From: Stemphylium vesicarium
Taxonomy: Eukaryota; Ascomycota; Dothideomycetes; Pleosporales; Pleosporaceae
Assembly (NCBI GenBank): GCA_004380135.1
Contig: QXCR01000004.1
Coordinates: forward strand, 248,001 to 312,000
DNA: 64,000 bases
Direction: 5' to 3'
Shown: one piece after another, positions 1 to 10,557 of the stretch
How positions within the stretch are numbered: the first letter of the stretch is position 1
Layout: every line of letters starts with the position of its first letter
The notes under the pieces: generated by a model
The model's database searches: none
Seen by the model: only the letters and a program-made list of their open reading frames with translations
Told to the model about the DNA's origin: nothing
Made by a program: the position numbers and the translations under genes

Positions 1-3000
1 GTTGATTTGCGGGCCAAGAATAGCGACTGAGGATGAGTATCGAGGCGTATGTTTGGACTTGGTTCTGGTGCATGCACAGATAATCTTGAATCACTCGCTC
101 CTTTTTCTTCGGAACTTGTAGACGTAGTGCAAATCCCTGATCCTCCTTGTGGAGAAGATGGCGAGTGTCTCAAATATCTGGCCTCTGAACTCCCAGTTCT
201 GGTTCTCTTGCCATCATGCCATTCGGTTTCCCCCATCTTTTCGTCGGCCCACACCGGTAAAGGCGTCGCAGAACCACTGCTCATAGATGAGCTGAAAACT
301 TCTACTGCTGTACGATACATTTTCTCCGCTTCCTTAGCCAGGGCATCGTTTCTCAGCTCCTGAAGAGGCTGATGTTGAATTTCTTCCAGGGGGTCATGTG
401 GGCCTGGATAGTGAAGAGAAAAGAGATTTTGGAACAGCGTTCCAATGTATGTATCGTACACAGTATGCTCGTGCCGCTGCCGACTGATTGATCTGTACTG
501 CTGACCGCATTCCGAGTCACTGCTCTCCCGATCCTGTTGCCAATGTTGCCGTTCATACACAGGACCGCGATGATGTTCTACTTTCATTGGCTCTTCATTT
601 TCTTCGACAACTCCAGTGTCAGAATTAGGTTGTATTTCCATAACGGTGATGACAGAACTGACGGATGGAAGCTCGGATCGCGCCACTTGAAGCCATTCCT
701 AGATCTGCCTGGGTGGAGTATCCTCAAATCCCGACAGGCGTTCAGTGACGTGCGAGGTAAGTGTCGAGCTGGTGGAAGTGCGAGCGCGCGCTGGAGCAGG
801 TCTTTGCTGACCTCTTTCCTCCGTCATATTTCCTACCTCTTGGGAAACCAAAGTACTCGCGTTGTTGCTGGATTGGGTAGGATCCTCAGATAGGTCGAAG
901 GATCTCTCATTTAGCCCAAATTTTGCGTGTTCAAAGCCTGGTCTGATGTCTCCATACTCTGAGAGCGAAACACCTAGGTCTCCTGCAATTGACTCCAGCT
1001 CATACATAAGCCGATCACGCGCATCAGAAAGGTCCGTCAAATGCCTGCATGTTTCCTGCAACCAATTATCTTCACTCAGCGATGCATCGCTGTGGGCCTT
1101 CTCATCCGTGGGCCCTAGGGGCATATCGAGGCGGCTTGAGACAGAGGCGCAGGACGTACTTTCGTATGGGGCACTACGGAACAGCTCTTCGTCTTTTGGT
1201 GATGGTCTCCGATCAAGGTCAACACCAAAATCATCAGCCGCAGAGTTGACTAGATGCAATAGATCCGGTACAGTCTTCACGGCTTCGCGGAGCCTAGAAC
1301 GAGGATCGTTAAGGTTTGGCCCAAGTTGCCCTTGGGATCCGACATTGAGCCTTTCTGCAGCCTTGGGTGGCAACAAAGGGATATTTAGTTGACATTCGGA
1401 ATCTGATGAACAAACTAGACGTGAAGGGTTGACGCAGACACCACCGAGCTGGCACTGTTTAATGATGTCTCGCGACAGTTTCCTGACCTTTGAGATATCT
1501 GGCTGACTGAGCTTGATAGTGTCAATGACACCCTGTAGTGTACTCGCGTGCTCTTTGAGAATTGAATCAATAATCCTACCAAGGTCGTTGGCAAGTCCGT
1601 CTCCACACTGGTCATTTGGCACTTGTTGGGCGTGATGCCGGCAATGGTCTGAACTGCGGGTTCCAGCACGTTTGGGCTTGTTTGAAGAGGAAGACATGGA
1701 AGTGGCAGATCTACTTGCGTTTCGTCTTCGTGCCCGTCGCAGATAGGCAGGCTGTGTTTGAGGGGGAAGTCGAGTTGAGCACTGTCGGCATCGTCTCGTT
1801 TGAGCTTGTTCACGATGCTCGTCATTACCCATGTATGAGAAGTGGCCACATGCCCGCTTAACCCATTTCCCAGGGTCTTGAAGAGGTCTTTTTGTGGTGG
1901 TACCGCGAGGCCGGATGTGCGCACCTGGAAAGCCGAAGTCCTGTGTGATGCGTCGGCCGAATCCCTGGCGATCATCCACATCGCCAGGAACCTCAATATC
2001 ATTATATTGCGCTTCGATACCGATGTTGGCAATTGGAACTGGGCTAGAAGGGGAGTTTCTCCGTGAGGGACTAGGGGAGCTTGTTCCGTCATGGCTGAGA
2101 CCCAATGACACGATGTCTGCGGCCCTTTCGCTAGCATCAAGTAGTCTGTTGAACTTGTTGCGAAAAACCTCGAAATTCGGACTGTTGGTTTTAGATAGTC
2201 TCCGGGCAGCGAGGCGTTCGGAGTGGCCACCGTCATCAGTCAAAGCAGCACCGCGTGATCTGCGACTTTCAACCGGTGAAAGACTGGCGCCTCTGTCTTC
2301 TTCGAAAGCTCTTCGAATATCGCGACTAGACTTCGCACGTCGGCTTTCTTGCTGCGGCGAGAGAAGCCCTGAAGTTTCGACTTTGCTAGTCTCAGCATCT
2401 AGCATAGATTTATGTATGGTTGGACGTCTCACAATGTCCTCGGATGTGCGCGATTGATTTGTCAATTGAGTTGGTTCCCCATGATGGGGCGTCGCGTAAG
2501 AGACTGCATCTGGTTGAGGACTCTGATCTACCACTCGTTCGGAACCAGTAGGCTTGGCCCCATGGGCTTGGCTTGCAAGGATGTTCACCGACCTCCTGTG
2601 GTCGGTGAATTCTTGCGCATTTTCTGGCGAGATATGACCATGCTCATGAGATAGTGTTCCGAAAGAAGTATCATTCGTTACGGCTACGTTAGGAATAGAT
2701 TCGTTGGCGCCACTTTGTGCGTAAGGGACCACAGACTGAACCGCGTCGACAGTTGAAGAGGTTGTAAGGCGTTGCAGTAACAACCCATTGTTGTCTCCTT
2801 CCTTTTCCGAAGCTTGTATATTGTCTAGTCTGGAATTGTGGGGTTCTCCTCCCTCAGAAGGGTGATTCAACTCGGGTGGAGGTAACGAGATTCTGGCACT
2901 CGGGGCGGCTGCTGAAGGTAAAAGAGTGGGGCCCGATGGGTGTTGAGGTGATTTCGTCTCGTAGGAATTTGTAATCGATCGTACTGAGACTGGTCTTCGT

Positions 3001-3500
3001 GGGTTAAAAGGTGCTTGTGCGGGCTGTTGATGCGATTGCAGGTCCGTCGACCTAGAATCCTGTACCAATGGTTGCACTATAGGCCTGAATTCACCCGATG
3101 GATTCGGATGCCTATCGGCGCCTGGGCTGGGCTCAGAGGGCGCTCCTGCTTCCGACGCTATCGTTCGGGACTTGCGATACGGATGCTCGATCCGCTCCAG
3201 GACTTGGCCATACGGGTTCTTGCCCTGTAGATAAGCGGGAGACCTGCAACCCATGGGAGAAGTTCTTTGACATTCGACTGGTTGTTCCGGAAGGGTCAAG
3301 GTCGGTGGGTGAGTAGAGTCATTTTGGGTTGGTACAGGCGGTTCTGGGTTTGGCTTTTCGGGATAAGTTGCTGAGACAGGGTTCTCGAACCGACCCCGTC
3401 TTCTTCGTATAGTTGGAGGATGAGAGGTCTGTTCGCGAAATCCTGTATTGCTCGCGCGAGATGTAGAACTTGATGTGGGCTGGTCGAAGCCTGGGGGCAT
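1..3500 (-). CDS. Large uncharacterised Ser/Pro-rich protein, partial (3' end outside window)
   Basis: I do not recognise this protein. The ATG at 3500 opens a 933-codon frame (Met-Pro-Pro-Gly-Phe) that reaches an in-frame TAG at 699-701. The same frame is then open for 232 more codons to base 1, far longer than chance would allow, so the gene very probably continues off the left edge. A 138-base intron (836 to 699) would remove the stop and keep frame. The first 450 residues are low-complexity and rich in Ser, Pro, Arg and Gln. A Cys/His patch (RACGHFS, then RRCRQCS) near residue 550 and a more ordered Leu-rich stretch after about residue 640 are the likely conserved parts. There is no signal peptide or membrane segment. 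Probably an intracellular, largely disordered protein; the function is unknown. The intron is inferred, not proven. Confidence 0.75.
699..836 (-). other. Probable 138-base in-frame intron whose acceptor forms a TAG stop
   Basis: On the minus strand a GTAGGA donor follows a GAG codon at 836, and the intron would end at ATCTAG (699). It is 46 codons long and has no stop except the TAG made by its own acceptor. Splicing gives GAG|GAATGG and keeps frame. Retention would end the protein at 933 residues. A shorter alternative donor (GTCACT, 51 bases before the same acceptor) also keeps frame but is a poorer match to the consensus. Confidence 0.55.
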
Positions 3501-3843
3501 GTGGAATGCCGATTGTTGCGTAGTGCTACTCTCACCAATAGATGGCGTTCTTGAGCCTTGAGTGATAGCTGTTGTGTAGTGCTGTATTGGTTGATAAAGA
3601 GAATGTGAAAGTAAAATTAGATAGGTTCGTAGGACTAGAAATGGGACGTGCTGTGTAGGGCTGTGAGTGGGCGTGTGTGCACTGGATAAAGAAATGGAAG
3701 ATTATGGAGAAGCAAAAGTGCAAGAGCTTGGAATGTTGTAGTCGCCTCGTAGAGTTCCTTCTATCCTTTGCGCACGGAAAGTACGCGGCACCTGTTACTA
3801 TACATACCACCCATGCCGTGCTCAGGGAGCGCTATTTACACAT
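3501..3843. promoter_or_regulatory. Spacer between ATP16 3' end and the large hypothetical gene
   Basis: This stretch must hold the 3' end of ATP16 and the promoter and leader of the downstream minus-strand gene. I see no convincing coding exon in it and no clear TATA element. Confidence 0.3.
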
Positions 3844-4595
3844 TTACTTCAACGCAGCCTGGAGGCTCTCGAGAACCTGGAAATTGTCAGTACCTTCTCC
3901 TTGACACTAGATTCGGAACATACCTCAAGCTCGATCTTGGCCTCAGCAATGTCGGTCTCGCTGCCGTTTCCACCAGCAATCTTCTGTGCCTCGGCCATCT
4001 GGTTCCTGACAGCCTGTTCCTACGTCAGTCGCAGCTTTCGTGTATCCTGAGATTCGCCCATACCTCGGCGCTGAAGTCCTCCAATGGGTAGCCCTCGACG
4101 GCGTTGATGCTGAGGACGGAGTTTGGCTGCACAACGGCGAAACCGCCAGACAGGAAGAACTGCTTGCTGCCGCCCTGCTCCTCGATGATCTCGACCAGAC
4201 CAGGCTTCAGCTGCTCGATGGAAGCAACGTGGTTGGCCAAGACACCCATCTCACCGGTCTCTGCGGGGAGGTTGACCTGGACACTATACGGGACCCCAAG
4301 TCAGTATTCGCGTAATCGGTTTGCGGTATCGGTCGGAAGTTGGAGACATACACATCCTGAGACTTGTAGATGGACTGCAAAACAATTGTCAGCCCTCGTT
4401 TCCTGGATGCAGAATTTCCTCGTGGGCGCATCCCAGCATAGCCCGACTGATGGTGGTGCGTACCTGATGGGGAAGAGCTAGAGAGAGCTTGATCTTGTCG
4501 TTGGCGACCTCGGCGTAGCCTCTGCGCTGGATGGGGCGGGCGATGGCGGCGGGCCTTGCGCGGAGGGCGGCTCTGGCGATGCGGAGGGAGCTCAT
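3844..4595 (-). CDS. ATP16: Mitochondrial F1Fo ATP synthase delta subunit
   Basis: Five exons: 4464-4595, 4352-4374, 4064-4283, 3924-4019 and 3844-3876. They give 167 residues, the usual length for the family. Residues 1-26 are an Arg/Ala-rich mitochondrial presequence ending near RRGYAE. The mature part begins with KIKLSLALPHQ and contains VNLPAETGEMGVLANHV, the signature of the bacterial-epsilon-like beta sandwich, followed by a two-helix C-terminal domain (AEAQKIAGGNGSETDIAEAKIELEVLESLQ). Mitochondrial delta (equivalent to bacterial epsilon) sits on the central stalk with gamma and couples the c-ring to F1 in the matrix. All introns are GT-AG, with donors GTACGC, GTATGT, GTATGG and GTATGT. 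SPC19 lies upstream on the same strand. Confidence 0.95.
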
Positions 4596-4977
4596 GATGG
4601 ACGGAGTTGTGGGGAGGATGCAATTGCTGGTCTACCGGAGTTGTTGGTGGTTCTGCAAAGCCCGAGTTCTGCGCTTCTCGGGATTAGCCGACGAGGCACC
4701 GTCAAAACGGTTAGCGCGGGACCATTGAATGTACCTAGGTATGCTTCCAGTGTCTCGACGTCTGAGACTTGAGCGGCAATGGGCAACTTTTTCACTACTC
4801 AGTATCACTCGTATGAGATTCGCAGAGGGGAACAACAGACGTGCGAATCGAATAATATTTCATGTACGCCGGGGTATCTTAATTGCAAAACTCCCATCTA
4901 AGACCATGATGATGTCTCCGCATCCGCGTGCTGCATACCGTTCCAGCGCAGGATCAGAAGTCAAATCCCGCATGCTC

Positions 4978-5566
4978 TCATTCGTCAAAGAATTGCTGCG
5001 GTGCTGCCATGCTCATCCTTAGTTGTCTCTCCCGCTGCTTCGCTTGGAGCTCCAGTGTCTCTACCGCATAGCTCAGCCTGTCCTTCTTTGCTTTCAAGGC
5101 CTTGATCCTCAGCTCTTGCTGTGCACTAATAGCCTTGCCGCCACCTCTTTGTGTACTCCTGCTTGCTGGCCTGGAGTTTGACTCGCCAGTGTTGTCCCGT
5201 CCAAGTCGGCCGTCGTTCAGGTCGCATTTAGCTATGAGTGATTGTTCGCGACGCTCGAGTTTGTCTACGTAGTTTTCCACACGCTTGAGCAGGTTGTCGA
5301 CTTCTGGGCGAATTTCCGAGAGCAGTCCTGACTGCGCTGTTTGGAGATCGGATTCGGAAATGAGCTCAAAGTGCTGCGGCACATGTCAGCCTCGTGAATC
5401 CCTTTCAGAATATTTCCATATAAAATATACGTACACGTGTTGTTTGCAGTACTTTTGCCAATCGCGGAAGATCACTGACGCCGTCGTCCAATATGTTTAT
5501 CGAGTTATCTAGCAGTTGCATGCTATTGCGCAATGACGCTACACATCCCTCCAGCGGTGAGGCCAT
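4978..5566 (-). CDS. SPC19: DASH/Dam1 complex subunit Spc19
   Basis: Two exons (5435-5566 and 4978-5373) give 175 residues, with a GTACGT donor and a GCCGCAG acceptor. The N-terminal half has the Spc19 pattern LEGCVASLRNSMQLLDNSI, followed by ISESDLQTAQSGLLSEI and PEVDNLLKRVENYVDKLERRE, which form long coiled-coil helices. A charged tail with a second coiled coil (ELRIKALKAKKDRL) closes the protein. Spc19 belongs to the fungus-specific ten-subunit DASH ring, which couples kinetochores to microtubule plus ends in mitosis. The start ATG (MASPLEGC) is the only in-frame Met before the conserved block. It is transcribed divergently from ATP18, with 235 bases between the start codons. Confidence 0.93.
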
Positions 5567-5801
5567 GATCGCATCCGAATCTTCGGCGACTGGAGAGTAT
5601 AGAGTTCCGGACCGCTAGTGAAGTGGCATGTCGCGGGGTTGTTGCTCTCTCGCTGTACTGTTTACTGGTCGGTGTTTCCGCGCGCCGACAACGCCAAGCA
5701 TATCAGTTCTGCCACCCGAACGGCGGCCGGAGCTCAATCCTCATCGTCCATCCCTCATCGCAATCGTCAACCAATCCATTGCCCCTCCAACAACCGTCAA
5801 T
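5567..5801. promoter_or_regulatory. Shared divergent promoter SPC19/ATP18
   Basis: 235 bases separate the start codons of SPC19 (minus) and ATP18 (plus), so both promoters and leaders must fit here. The ATP18-proximal part is pyrimidine-rich with a CAACAACCGTCAAT leader. No single regulatory motif is clear. Confidence 0.5.
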
Positions 5802-6248
5802 ATGTCTCTTCTCGGAAGGAAGTTCCCTGCGCAGATCGGTATGTCGCCCTGCACCGTGCCAATAGCAAGCAGTGAAGCTCGAAAGATCACTAACAGAGGA
5901 ATTGCAGCCAAGCCCATGTGGCCCTTCTACGTCTCTGGTATGCTGCGCAACCCGATTTAAACCCTTTTTGAAGCCATGGAGAATGCAAGAGGTGGACCTG
6001 GACAGATTGGGACTATATGGGAGAAGAAATGGATGTGGGGAAGCTGGGCTAACAGAAATCACCAGGTCTTGTCATCCTCTACGGTGTGAACTCTGCCGCG
6101 AACGCCATGTCTCAAGGTGCGTAGCCCATATTCTTGCGCTCCAAATGGCCCTTCGGCTCTCTTGTTCGCAAGCTGACTCAGGACAGCCGACGAGTACAAG
6201 AACGACCCGCGAAACCCCGCCGTCAAGAACCAGGCACCCAACCACTAA
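5802..6248 (+). CDS. ATP18: Mitochondrial ATP synthase subunit j (Fo)
   Basis: Four small exons: 5802-5838, 5908-5937, 6066-6116 and 6187-6248. They encode 59 residues. The order MSLLGRKFPAQI, AKPMWPFYVS, GLVILYGVNSAANAM, DEYKNDPRNP is the hallmark of Atp18/subunit j: a short N-terminal segment, one membrane helix (about residues 15-38) and a polar tail. The protein is a small Fo membrane-sector subunit of the inner mitochondrial membrane, linked to the dimer and stator region. Every intron is GT-AG, and each splits a Gly or Ala codon after its first base. The gene is too fragmented to appear as a single open frame. The second and third introns contain the only long spacers (128 and 70 bases). 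Confidence 0.93.
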
Positions 6249-7881
6249 GTCCCATTCGACGCGATACCGGATGCGGGTTTTGATCATAAGAGCGCTGTCA
6301 GAGGCAATGTACAATAACCGCGGCGATGGGAAAGCAATGGAGATCTCGTATTGAGACAGCCCTGTAGACTGCCAAAATCGATCTTGGTCAATGAGAAAAT
6401 TGTGCCTTCTCAGACAGCGATGTCGGGTTTATTCTGGTTATAACGCACCAGGAACCATCTAACAATGACGTTCTATTGGAATGGCTGTGGAAGCCTTGTG
6501 TTGTACCCGGCCCAGACCCCCACTGGATTTATAGGAAGAAGCAACTTTGTTTGGCTAGCCAGACGCTGGCTGGAGGTGCTATCTAACACTGCGAAGTCAC
6601 AATCAACCGCGTGTCACCCGGACATGTCTTCGGACATGGTTTTTTTGACATGCAGATTCGCTAAAACGCATGTCCAGATGCAAATAGAGTGAAACATGCG
6701 GGGTGATCACCGATCCGATAGATAGTTGATGCGTTTGTGCTATTAAAAGGTCGCTGGTATAAAAAGCATCCGCCACCATGTACGTGTTGTGTGATGGTTC
6801 GTTGAGCAAAAGCCGTCCAAGCAGTCTACGAGAAGCTCAAATGGAGCTTGAATTTGTGTATCATAGACAGCTAGTCGGGCGGCGGACCTCAGGCAATTAT
6901 TTCTTCTTTTAACTATGCAAATGCACTTGGCCGAGTTATCAAGCCGGATCTGACTCTGCAGAATTCTTATCCTTCCGACGGTCAATCGGCATAGCTACCC
7001 GAAGAGCGAGGCCTGTAATACTGCCATAAATTCTCCACCAGGATCCAAAACAACAGATTGCGAAGAACTTGTGGTTACATTCAAGTGTTACGTCTCTAAA
7101 TCAGAAGACATGAGTACTCTGGTGCGGGAGGAACGTGCGTATGCATTTCGCGTTGCCATGTTTACGGAATGCATCACGTCGAAAACATGTAGAATCAAGG
7201 TCTTACTGTGCTGCACTGACGTTTACAAGCCGCATGCGTCCATGGGGTACCTTGAATAGTAGCTGTCAGGTGAAACTCAACGGAAGCGAACTGTGGTAAG
7301 GCGCAGTCGGGCCGTAGATTTTCTAGAACATCGGGTAGGGTAACTCTCACTCCCTAGTAACGGAGTGGCGTCTGCAGGTCATTCTTGGGTGAAAGTCAAA
7401 ATAGCGCAATTGTTGGAAGCAAGACGAGGATGCATAAAGGGGCAGGCTCTGGAGTAGTGTAGTGACTGTGGCTCGATTGCATGATGCGAGCGTCCATTGC
7501 CGGCATTTGAAACGCGATGTGGCATTTCAGCGGGCTCAGCCTGGGCGTGGTCGAAAGGCGGCGAGCGAAGACCAGCTGATTTGGGTAGCGATGTCTCTGA
7601 TACACCGCCGCACCTGCAGTGAAAGAGGTCGCCTAGCGCGCCACGTGACGGTGTGCCCAGCCCAGCCGAATCCAAGGCAGGTGCACCTTCTGCATCCTCT
7701 CCATCCGCGCTCTTCACAGCACCACGACCGCTGTGTGCTTGTTCTCCGAGGCTTCACTGCTGTCCCGTAGCCTGCAGCTGCCTCTGCCCTTTATATCCCA
7801 GGAGCAAACCCTCTTCCCCCAGCCAGCCCACACAAAACCCCGTCGGCGCCCGTTATCCGTTGGGCTCATTCACGCCCTACA
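6249..7881. other. Intergenic region, no gene seen
   Basis: About 1.6 kb between ATP18 and the leader of casein kinase 1. All frames are short and uncorrelated with splice sites. The right half (from about 7,650) becomes C/T-rich, as expected for the promoter and 5' leader of the kinase. I see no RNA gene or repeat. Confidence 0.4.
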
Positions 7882-8091
7882 GTAAGTCCTGCCCAGCTCA
7901 TCAGTCGGCTCCGCCCTCTGCACCCTGTGCCCTCTCTACCTTCACCACAACGCACGCCCGCATCACCTGCTCGACAAACCCTCCGCTCTCTCAACCCCTT
8001 CGACTGCACCCTCTAGCGTCTGTCGGCTGCCCGCTCCGCTTACTCACCGCCTTTGTTGGCAAAAGCCTCATACTGACCGGTCCGTCCGCAG
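7882..8091 (+). other. Possible 5'-UTR intron of casein kinase 1
   Basis: A strong GTAAGT donor at 7882 is followed by a CTGAC branch-like site (about 8072) and a pyrimidine-bounded CCGCAG acceptor ending at 8091. The interval is pyrimidine-rich. It would be an intron of about 210 bases in the leader of the kinase gene. Inference only. Confidence 0.35.
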
Positions 8092-8224
8092 CAGGCTGAA
8101 CCTCAAAACACCACCACGCCCCATCGTCGGAACAGTCGACCCACCCACCACCCACCACCCACCACCACGAAACCCTCACCCTTAACCACAGGCCAACCTC
8201 CTCAAGGTTGAACCTCCACCCAGT

Positions 8225-9640
8225 ATGACGACAATGGTACGCTCGCACTCATTCCCCCCACCTGCCCTCGCGATACCACGTCGGTGTATCTCTGTAGGAT
8301 ACCAGGCTAACAGCAGTAGGATCTTCGCGTCGGCAATAAATACAGAATCGGCCGCAAGATTGGTAGCGGCAGTTTCGGTGACATTTACCTCGGTGCGTAG
8401 CAGCTGCCTGCCCGCCTCAGCCCAGCGAAAGCTCAGCTAACGTGTACAGGTACCAACATCATCTCCGGTGAGGAGATTGCCATCAAGCTCGAGAGCGTCA
8501 AGGCCAAGCACCCCCAGCTCGAATATGAGGCCCGCGTCTACAAGTCCCTTGCTGGCGGTGTCGGCATTCCCTTTGTCCGCTGGTTCGGAACCGAGTGCGA
8601 CTACAATGCCATGGTCCTGGATCTGCTCGGCCCTTCCCTGGAGGATCTTTTCAACTTCTGCAACCGCAAGTTCTCGCTGAAGACGGTCCTGCTCCTTGCC
8701 GACCAGCTCATCTCCCGCATCGAGTACATTCACGCAAAGTCATTCATCCACCGTGACATCAAGCCCGACAACTTCCTCATGGGCATTGGCAAGCGTGGAA
8801 ACCAGGTCAATGTCATTGATTTTGGTCTCGCCAAGAAGTACCGCGACCCCAAGACTCACTTCCACATCCCATACAGAGAGAACAAGAACTTGACTGGTAC
8901 CGCCCGCTATGCCAGCATCAACACCCACTTGGGTGTCGGTACGTAGTCCATCCCCGACGTTTGCACCTCACAACTAACACTCCCAGAACAATCCCGCCGT
9001 GACGACATGGAGTCCCTTGGATACGTCATGCTCTACTTCTGCCGCGGCTCCCTTCCCTGGCAGGGTCTTAAGGCGGCCACCAAGAAGCAGAAATACGACC
9101 GCATCATGGAGAAGAAGATGACCACCCCCACCGAGGTCCTCTGCCGTGGCTTCCCCAATGAGTTCGCCATCTACCTCAACTACACCCGCTCCCTGCGTTT
9201 CGACGACAAGCCTGACTACTCGTACCTCCGCAAGATCTTCCGCGATCTCTTCGTTCGTGAGGGTTTCCAGTACGACTACGTGTTCGACTGGACCGTCTAC
9301 AAGTACCAGAAGAACGCCCAGGCCATCGCCCAGGCTGCCAACCAAGGCCAGGGCGATGAAGACGACAAGGGTCGCGGCCGCCACGTCACAACCACCGCCG
9401 CTGCCAACGCCGGTACTGCTGCTGGCGCCAAGCGCGGACCTGTCAACGCACGCCAGGAGGGCACCGGAATGTGAGTTCGATATATCTGATCCTCGTAAGG
9501 GACCCTCTCCTTTGCGTTCGGTGTCATGACGCTTAGCGCGGGGGATGTCAGAAACAGACCTTACTAACCTTGTCCCTTTTTTCAGGCAGCTTCGTTCGGC
9601 CAATAAGCGTGGCGGGGACCAGTATGCATCTGGTTACTGA
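8225..9640 (+). CDS. Casein kinase 1 (CK1 delta/epsilon type, Hrr25/Hhp1-like)
   Basis: Five exons: 8225-8236, 8320-8392, 8450-8938, 8987-9470 and 9586-9640. They give 370 residues. The first coding exon is only four codons. The kinase domain runs from about residue 12 to 290, with the glycine loop IGSGSFGDIY (18-27), the catalytic Lys41, HRD (129-131), DFG (152-154) and the CK1-specific SIN triplet (184-186) in place of APE. The tail is Gln/Ala/Gly-rich and basic and ends ASGY. CK1 is an acidophilic Ser/Thr kinase; fungal Hrr25/Hhp1 homologues act in DNA repair, meiosis, ribosome maturation and clock protein phosphorylation. The introns are canonical, and the last has a perfect CTAAC branch site. 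The tail is shorter than in yeast Hrr25. Confidence 0.95.
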
Positions 9641-10557
9641 TTATTGATGCGGCTTTCGATTCGTCATCTCAACTCTTGCGCGACCGTTTCTTCGGACTTG
9701 GTATCGCACGCACAACGAATGGGAAATGCGGCATTGCCGTCCTGGCAACATTTTGGACGGCGTCGCTCCTTGATCAGTTCATGGGATCCATTCGTCAGGC
9801 ACCTGGTACGGACCTAGAGAGGCACTTGGCCTCGCATTTACTACGGCCGCGGGTTCTTGGCGTCTATCTCATATCTCTGGAAGCTCGACCCAAACGATAT
9901 TTCAAATTGGCACAGCACTTCAGCTTGCACACGACATACTTCGACAACTCTTGACCGACTAGAGCCAATGGGTTCTTCGAAGTGTCTTGCGCAGCTAGTG
10001 ATACTGGGCAGCTCTCCGTCTGATCACCGATGTTTGTTTGCTTTCACCTCGCATTAATTACCCCTGCCCCTTGTCCTTTCACATGGTTGTTAGTAGTTTC
10101 CTTGAGTTTCCCCCCTTCGGATTTGTCTGCCAGCTTGTGGGGAGGTAAAGCTTAACAAGGGGACGACCCTAAATTGTATCAGAAGAAGAATGTGCGGCTG
10201 AAGCTTGGCTGGTAGACTCGAAGGGTTGCAAGTGGTGGATGGCTAGAATGTGGGCGGCTGTGCTTCGTTGGGGAGGCAGCTTCCGGAGATGAGAAGGACA
10301 CATCTAGCTTGCTACCATTGCGCTCGGAGACGGGAAAGGGGACGGGTGGAATTAGTGACAATGTTTTTCCTTCACTTGCTTTAGAAATACATGCTTTCCT
10401 CGAAACATCTCCTCTATGATCAATTGTGCATTACTTCCTCGCGTCTATCTTTGTTTCTCATTCACTTGTAATGCGGGAACGCAGTTGGAGTACTACTCTA
10501 AGTCAAGTGCGCTATGATACATCTATCGTACACCTCGTTTCCATTTTACATGTACAC
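9641..10557. other. Convergent intergenic region CK1/IleRS
   Basis: About 0.9 kb between the stop codons of two convergent genes. It should hold both 3' UTRs and polyadenylation signals. I see no supported coding frame or RNA gene. Confidence 0.4.

Noticed and set aside
1415..2236. 273-codon minus-strand frame inside the left-edge gene
   Set aside because: Overlaps the 933-codon frame in another phase; no splice or domain evidence.
8141..8166. CCACC-rich run in the casein kinase leader
   Set aside because: A simple-sequence tract of a pyrimidine/adenine-rich 5' leader, not a regulatory array that I can support.
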